DNA from: JBKPNX01 sp046732855
Lineage (GTDB): Bacteria > Pseudomonadota > Alphaproteobacteria > Geminicoccales > Geminicoccaceae
Assembly (NCBI GenBank): GCA_046732855.1
Contig: JBKPNX010000183.1
Span: forward strand, 1-28,202
Reading direction: 5' to 3'
DNA length: 28,202 bases
The notes below the pieces were generated by a model that saw only the letters and a list, made by a program, of their open reading frames with translations, ran no database searches and was not told the origin of the DNA. How positions within the stretch are numbered: position 1 is the first letter of the stretch; each line of letters starts with the position of its first letter. A program made the position numbers and the translations under genes. Shown one piece after another: positions 25,026 through 28,202 of this stretch.

Positions 25026-25054
25026 TTGACAGCACGCATGGATCGACCTAGGTA
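25026..25054 (+). promoter_or_regulatory. probable promoter of rplM-rpsI
   Basis: Perfect -35 TTGACA (25026-25031), a 17-base spacer and TAGGTA (25049-25054). About 90 bases of leader separate it from the rplM start. The leader contains a weak stem (CGGCT/AGCCG near 25099-25116). Confidence 0.5.
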
Positions 25055-25144
25055 ACGCCCGGCGCGATCCGCTGACGGGTCGACCTTGCTCTCCTGCCCG
25101 GCTTAGCCCTGAGCCGAGCGTCCGCGAACGACAGGCCTGATCCG

Positions 25145-25621
25145 ATGAAGACCTATTCTGCCACGCCCAAGGACATCGAGCGGGGCTGGATTCTGATCGA
25201 CGCCGAGGGGGTGGTGCTCGGTCGGCTCGCCGCCTTCGTTGCAGACCGGCTGCGCGGCAAGCACAAGCCGCTGTACTCGCCGAATCTGGATTGCGGCGAT
25301 CACGTCGTGGTGGTGAACGCCGAGAGAGTCGTGCTGACCGGCAACAAGCTCGGTCAGAAAACCTATTATCGCCACACCGGTTATCCGGGCGGCATCAAAC
25401 AGCGGACTGCGGGGCAGGTCCTCGGCGGCGCGTACCCCGAGCGCGTGATCGAAAAGGCGGTCGAGCGCATGCTGCCCAAAGGCCCGCTCGGCCGGCAGCA
25501 GATCCGCAAACTGCACGTCTATCGAGGGCGGGAGCATCCCCATCAAGGCCAGGCGCCGGCCGCCCTGGACATCGCGGCGCGCAATCGCAAAAACAGCGTG
25601 AGAGAGTCTGCCCATGGCTGA
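25145..25621 (+). CDS. rplM: 50S ribosomal protein L13
   Basis: The 158-residue protein is complete. Family stretches include MKTYSATPKDIERGWILIDA, VLGRLAAFVADRLRGKHKP, GDHVVVVNAERVVLTGNK, YYRHTGYPGGIK and AVERMLPKGPLGRQQ. L13 is an early-assembling protein of the large subunit. It is followed, as in most bacteria, by rpsI, whose start overlaps the rplM end by 8 bases, so the two are translationally coupled. Confidence 0.98.
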   Translation: MKTYSATPKDIERGWILIDAEGVVLGRLAAFVADRLRGKHKPLYSPNLDCGDHVVVVNAERVVLTGNKLGQKTYYRHTGYPGGIKQRTAGQVLGGAYPERVIEKAVERMLPKGPLGRQQIRKLHVYRGREHPHQGQAPAALDIAARNRKNSVRESAHG

Positions 25622-26102
25622 GAACGCCACCCGGACGCTCGCGGACCTGAAGGAACTGGCTCAAACCCCGGTGCCCGAGCCCGAGATCGCCCCGCTCGCG
25701 CCGAAGCTCGACGCGGTGGGCCGCGCGTACGCGACGGGCCGGCGCAAAGAGGCGGTGGCACGCGTGTGGCTCAAGCCGGGTAGCGGCCGGAGCACGGTGA
25801 ACGGGCGCAGTTTGGAAACGTACTTCGCGCGGCCGGTGCTCCGTATGCTGATCAATCAGCCGTTCGAGGCCGCCCACCGTGCCCAGCAGTTCGACCTGAC
25901 CTGCACCGTCTCTGGCGGCGGCCTGTCCGGCCAGGCCGGGGCAGTGCGCCACGGGATCAGTCGCGCGCTCGTCGCTTACGACCCGACGCTGCGGCCGCCG
26001 CTCAAGGCCGGCGGCTTCCTCACCCGCGACTCGCGCAAAGTCGAGCGTAAGAAGTACGGCAAGCGCAAAGCCCGCCGCAGCTTCCAGTTCTCCAAGCGTT
26101 GA
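25614..26102 (+). CDS. rpsI: 30S ribosomal protein S9
   Basis: The 162-residue protein is about 30 residues longer than the Escherichia coli protein because of an acidic N-terminal extension (residues 1-35), as is common in alphaproteobacteria. The core is typical: YATGRRKEAVARVWLKPGSG, TVNGRSLETYF, GGGLSGQAGAVRHGISRAL, FLTRDSRKVERKKYGKRKAR and the ending SFQFSKR, whose C-terminal lysine-arginine tail reaches the decoding centre in known ribosomes. It overlaps rplM by 8 bases. Confidence 0.98.
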   Translation: MAENATRTLADLKELAQTPVPEPEIAPLAPKLDAVGRAYATGRRKEAVARVWLKPGSGRSTVNGRSLETYFARPVLRMLINQPFEAAHRAQQFDLTCTVSGGGLSGQAGAVRHGISRALVAYDPTLRPPLKAGGFLTRDSRKVERKKYGKRKARRSFQFSKR

Positions 26103-26107
26103 GAATC

Positions 26108-26130
26108 GCACGGGCGGCCGTGCTGCCCGT
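26108..26130. terminator. possible shared terminator hairpin between rpsI and the zinc-finger gene
   Basis: GCACGG-GCGG-CCGTGC (26108-26123) forms a 6-bp stem, and an alternative ACGGGC/GCCCGT pairing spans 26110-26130. It sits in the 37-base gap between two convergent genes. No T run follows on either strand. Confidence 0.4.
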
Positions 26131-26139
26131 CCCGGAACT

Positions 26140-26379
26140 TCAATGCTGTGGCGGAGAGGAGACGCTTGGCGCGAGCGCTGACGCGTCGCTCGGCGACAGG
26201 ATTTCGCACTGGCCCGCCCGCTCGGGATTGTGCACGAACAGCCGGCCGCAGTAGGAGCAGGCGACGCGGCCCGTGCGGTCGATCGCCATGTATACCTTCG
26301 GGTGGCCCAGGGCGCCGCAACCGCCATCGCACACGGCGCTGTTGCCGTCGACGTAGCAAACCTCGGTTGTGTCGCGCAT
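26140..26379 (-). CDS. zinc-finger (zf-CHCC) domain protein, NDUFS6-like
   Basis: The 79-residue protein has the pattern C-x8-H-x14-C-x2-C (C17, H26, C41, C44) in CDGGCGALGHPKVYM and ACSYCGRLFV. This is the zf-CHCC family, which includes the mitochondrial complex I subunit NDUFS6 and small alphaproteobacterial proteins. It probably binds one zinc ion. In bacteria a link to complex I assembly is plausible but not shown here. The ATG at 26379 was chosen because it starts just before the conserved region; the longer upstream frame overlaps the ribokinase gene on the other strand. The last 18 residues are low-complexity. Confidence 0.88.
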   Translation of the reverse strand: MRDTTEVCYVDGNSAVCDGGCGALGHPKVYMAIDRTGRVACSYCGRLFVHNPERAGQCEILSPSDASALAPSVSSPPQH

Positions 26380-26541
26380 GCTCGGATCCCTGCGGTTGCG
26401 GCGTTCTCCTACGCGGCCCGTGCATAGGGCCGCAAGCGCGGCATTGGCAAGCGCGGCGCCGATGTGCTGCCATCTGCGAGGGCCCGCGGCGAGCCCGCAA
26501 GACGCCGGACTCGGGCAGCGCCCGATGCGGGAGAATGGAGC

Positions 26542-27459
26542 GTGCTCCTGGTATTCGGCTCGATCAATGTGGACCTGCTGTTCAAGGTCGCGAGCTTGCC
26601 TCGTCCGGGAGAGACCGTGCTGTGTCCGGACTACGAGCTGGCCGCGGGCGGGAAGGGCGCCAATCAGGCCACCGCCGCAGCCCGGGCGGGGGCTGCCGTG
26701 CGCATGGTCGGCCATGTCGGCGATGACAGCTTCGGCCGCTTCGCCCGGCAGGCCTTGGCCGCAGCGCGCGTCGACTGCGCCGCGATCGCCCTATCACGCA
26801 GGGCGACCGGAATCGCAGTGATCGGGATCGATCAGGGCGCTGAGAATCAAATCATGGTCGCGAGCGGCGCCAATCTCGACACTGATGCCGTCCAGGTAGC
26901 GGATCCCGAGCTGGCGCCCGGGGTCACCGTGCTGTGTCAGAACGAGCTGCGGCCCGCCGCGAGTTTCGCGCTGTTCGAGCGCGCCAAGGCGCGCGGGGCG
27001 CGCACGATCCTGAACCTCGCGCCCGCCGGCGCAGTGCCGCCCTCGGTCCTGAGCCTGATCGATCTGCTCGTGGTCAACGAGGTCGAGGGGCGCACGGTCG
27101 CCGGCGGCGCCGGCGGCGCCGAGGTCACGGCGTTCGCCCGCGCTCTGGCGACCGCGCATGATCTGACCTGCATCGTGACCCTCGGCGCCGAAGGGGCGCT
27201 TGCGATCGGTCCGAAATCGGCTCTGCGCGTCGCTGCTTTGCCGGTCGAACCGGTGGACACCACCGGCGCCGGCGATGCCTTCGTCGGCGTTCTCGCGGCG
27301 TCCCTCGACTTGGGCCACGAGCTCGGGGCAGCGTTGCGGCGCGCCGCCGTCGCGGCGGGCCTCGCCTGCACCAGGCTCGGCGCGCAGACCAGCCAGCCCA
27401 CGGCGGCGGAGATCGAGGCACGGCTCGGGGAACTCGCCGCCGCCGTCCCGCTCGATTGA
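26542..27459 (+). CDS. rbsK: ribokinase, PfkB family
   Basis: The 305-residue protein has the PfkB signatures: FGSINVDLLFKV at the start, AAGGKGANQATAAARAGA (35-52), a central ILNLAPA and VNEVEG, and the C-terminal DTTGAGDAFVGVLAASL (239-255) with catalytic base Asp245. It phosphorylates ribose, or a related sugar or nucleoside, with ATP. GTG 26542 is the start, with a purine-rich GGGAGAATGGAG upstream; the frame continues upstream to an ATG at 26464, but that part has no family match. There are no ribose transporter or regulator genes next to it, so the real substrate is open. Confidence 0.92.
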   Translation: MLLVFGSINVDLLFKVASLPRPGETVLCPDYELAAGGKGANQATAAARAGAAVRMVGHVGDDSFGRFARQALAAARVDCAAIALSRRATGIAVIGIDQGAENQIMVASGANLDTDAVQVADPELAPGVTVLCQNELRPAASFALFERAKARGARTILNLAPAGAVPPSVLSLIDLLVVNEVEGRTVAGGAGGAEVTAFARALATAHDLTCIVTLGAEGALAIGPKSALRVAALPVEPVDTTGAGDAFVGVLAASLDLGHELGAALRRAAVAAGLACTRLGAQTSQPTAAEIEARLGELAAAVPLD

Positions 27460-27731
27460 GACACTGCGCGCGTGTACGCGTGCGCTCCGGCCACCGCCGT
27501 CTGACGCACTGGCGCTCGCGTTTGTGAGTGCGGTCGGCTTCAGCAGCAGATGAGCACGGCCCGGCAACGGGGCGAAGTCAACCAGCCGAGCACCAGCTCA
27601 TCACCAGTGGCGTGCTGGCGGCAGTGCCGGCGAGCACCGACCTCGACCTGTCGGACGGCGGGACCGGAACGGCGTCGCTCCGCGGAAAGCCGCGATCGGG
27701 AGCGATGTTCCGGGAGCCTCGGCCTATGCGA
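27460..27731. other. 272-base spacer between the convergent rbsK and ilvC
   Basis: It contains one strong dyad, TCGCTC-CGCGG-AAAG-CCGCG-ATCGG-GAGCGA (27675-27705), a bulged stem-loop that starts 27 bases beyond the ilvC stop and could terminate ilvC transcription, although no T run follows. Nothing else was recognised. Confidence 0.45.
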
Positions 27732-28202
27732 CTAGTTCTTCGCGTTGTCGACCAGGCGTTTCGCGGTGATCCACGGCATCATGCCGCGCAGCTTGCGCCC
27801 GACCTCCTCGGCCGGGTGGGCGGCGTGCCGGGCGCGCAACGCCTTGAAACCGACCTGCCCCGCCCGGTTCTCGAGCACCCAGTCCTTGGCGAACGCGCCG
27901 CTCTGGATGTCGGCGAGGATCTGGCGCATGGCCGCGCGCGTCTCCTCGGTGATCACCTTCGGGCCGCGCGTATAGTCGCCGTACTCCGCGGTATTCGAGA
28001 TCGAGTAGCGCATGTTGGCGAGCCCGCCCTCATAGATCAGATCGACGATCAGCTTGACCTCATGGACGCACTCGAAATAGGCCATCTCGGGCGCGTAGCC
28101 GGCCTCGACCAGGGTGTCGTAGCCGTTCTGGATCAGCGCGCACAGGCCGCCGCACAGCACCACCTGCTCGCCGAACAGGTCGGTCTCGCACTCCTCGCGG
28201 AA
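27732..28202 (-). CDS. ilvC: ketol-acid reductoisomerase, C-terminal part (5' end outside window)
   Basis: The frame is open to the right edge. The visible 156 residues are the knotted helical C-terminal domain of class I IlvC, with the typical order: EQVVLCGGLCALIQNGYDTLVEAGY, then YFECVHEVKLIVDLIYEGGL (including the metal-binding glutamates), MRYSISNTAEYGDYTRGP, and WITAKRLVDNAKN at the end. IlvC converts acetolactate or acetohydroxybutyrate to the dihydroxy acid in valine/isoleucine synthesis. The N-terminal NADPH domain lies outside. Confidence 0.96.
   Translation of the reverse strand, partial: FREECETDLFGEQVVLCGGLCALIQNGYDTLVEAGYAPEMAYFECVHEVKLIVDLIYEGGLANMRYSISNTAEYGDYTRGPKVITEETRAAMRQILADIQSGAFAKDWVLENRAGQVGFKALRARHAAHPAEEVGRKLRGMMPWITAKRLVDNAKN

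Noticed and set aside
27100..27125. Short GCCGGCGGC repeats inside the ribokinase gene
   Set aside because: They encode a Gly/Ala-rich surface loop (AGGAGGAE) and are expected from GC-rich codon use.

Overview
The window is high-GC, gene-dense bacterial chromosome and most likely comes from an alphaproteobacterium of a Rhodospirillales-like group. The main support is the RecA sequence, the S9 ribosomal protein with a long N-terminal extension, the tesA / ABC ATPase / FtsX-permease arrangement, and the zf-CHCC zinc-finger protein. This placement is read from protein families by eye and no search was run. Most of the window is core or housekeeping sequence; the accessory parts are small.

Layout. 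1-257 is the C-terminal needle of a VgrG-type protein that is cut by the window edge. 386-3025 is mostly minus strand: a small conserved cytosolic protein, tRNA-Val(CAC) with a readable promoter, a stand-alone cobalamin-independent methionine-synthase-like protein, and the periplasmic esterase TesA. TesA starts head-to-head with an ABC ATPase / giant permease pair (YbbA/YbbP type) at 3024-6265. Next come a CcdA-type thiol-disulfide electron carrier, a NYN-nuclease/cold-shock fusion protein, and the decayed remnant of a NhaP2-type K+/H+ antiporter. A trypsin-like lipoprotein follows, then a spacer with a near-perfect CRP-type palindrome, then a thiamine-diphosphate enzyme and an M24/creatinase-family protein.

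13109-15619 is a compact, lower-GC restriction-modification cassette on the minus strand: a C5-cytosine methyltransferase, an overlapping Vsr mismatch endonuclease, and a probable restriction endonuclease. It abuts the start codon of the M24 gene and looks horizontally acquired. The three genes fit together: the methylase protects, the endonuclease cuts unmethylated DNA, and Vsr repairs the T:G mismatches left when 5-methylcytosine deaminates.

15920-28202 holds a CPA1 sodium/proton antiporter fused to a C-terminal cyclic-nucleotide-binding domain, recA, two tandem DUF29 paralogues that each carry the same type of extended -10 promoter, a CocE/S15-like alpha/beta hydrolase, and an AcuI-type acrylyl-CoA reductase. 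A 629-base AT-richer spacer with several dyads precedes a WecA-type sugar-phosphate transferase that carries an internal 39-base tandem duplication. The window then has the rplM-rpsI operon, a zf-CHCC protein, ribokinase, and the C-terminal part of ilvC running off the end.

The best candidates for something new are the RM cassette (its endonuclease family and its junction with the M24 gene), the NYN-CSD fusion, the cNMP-regulated antiporter, and the dyad-rich spacer before wecA. No CRISPR array, intact insertion sequence or prophage was seen.
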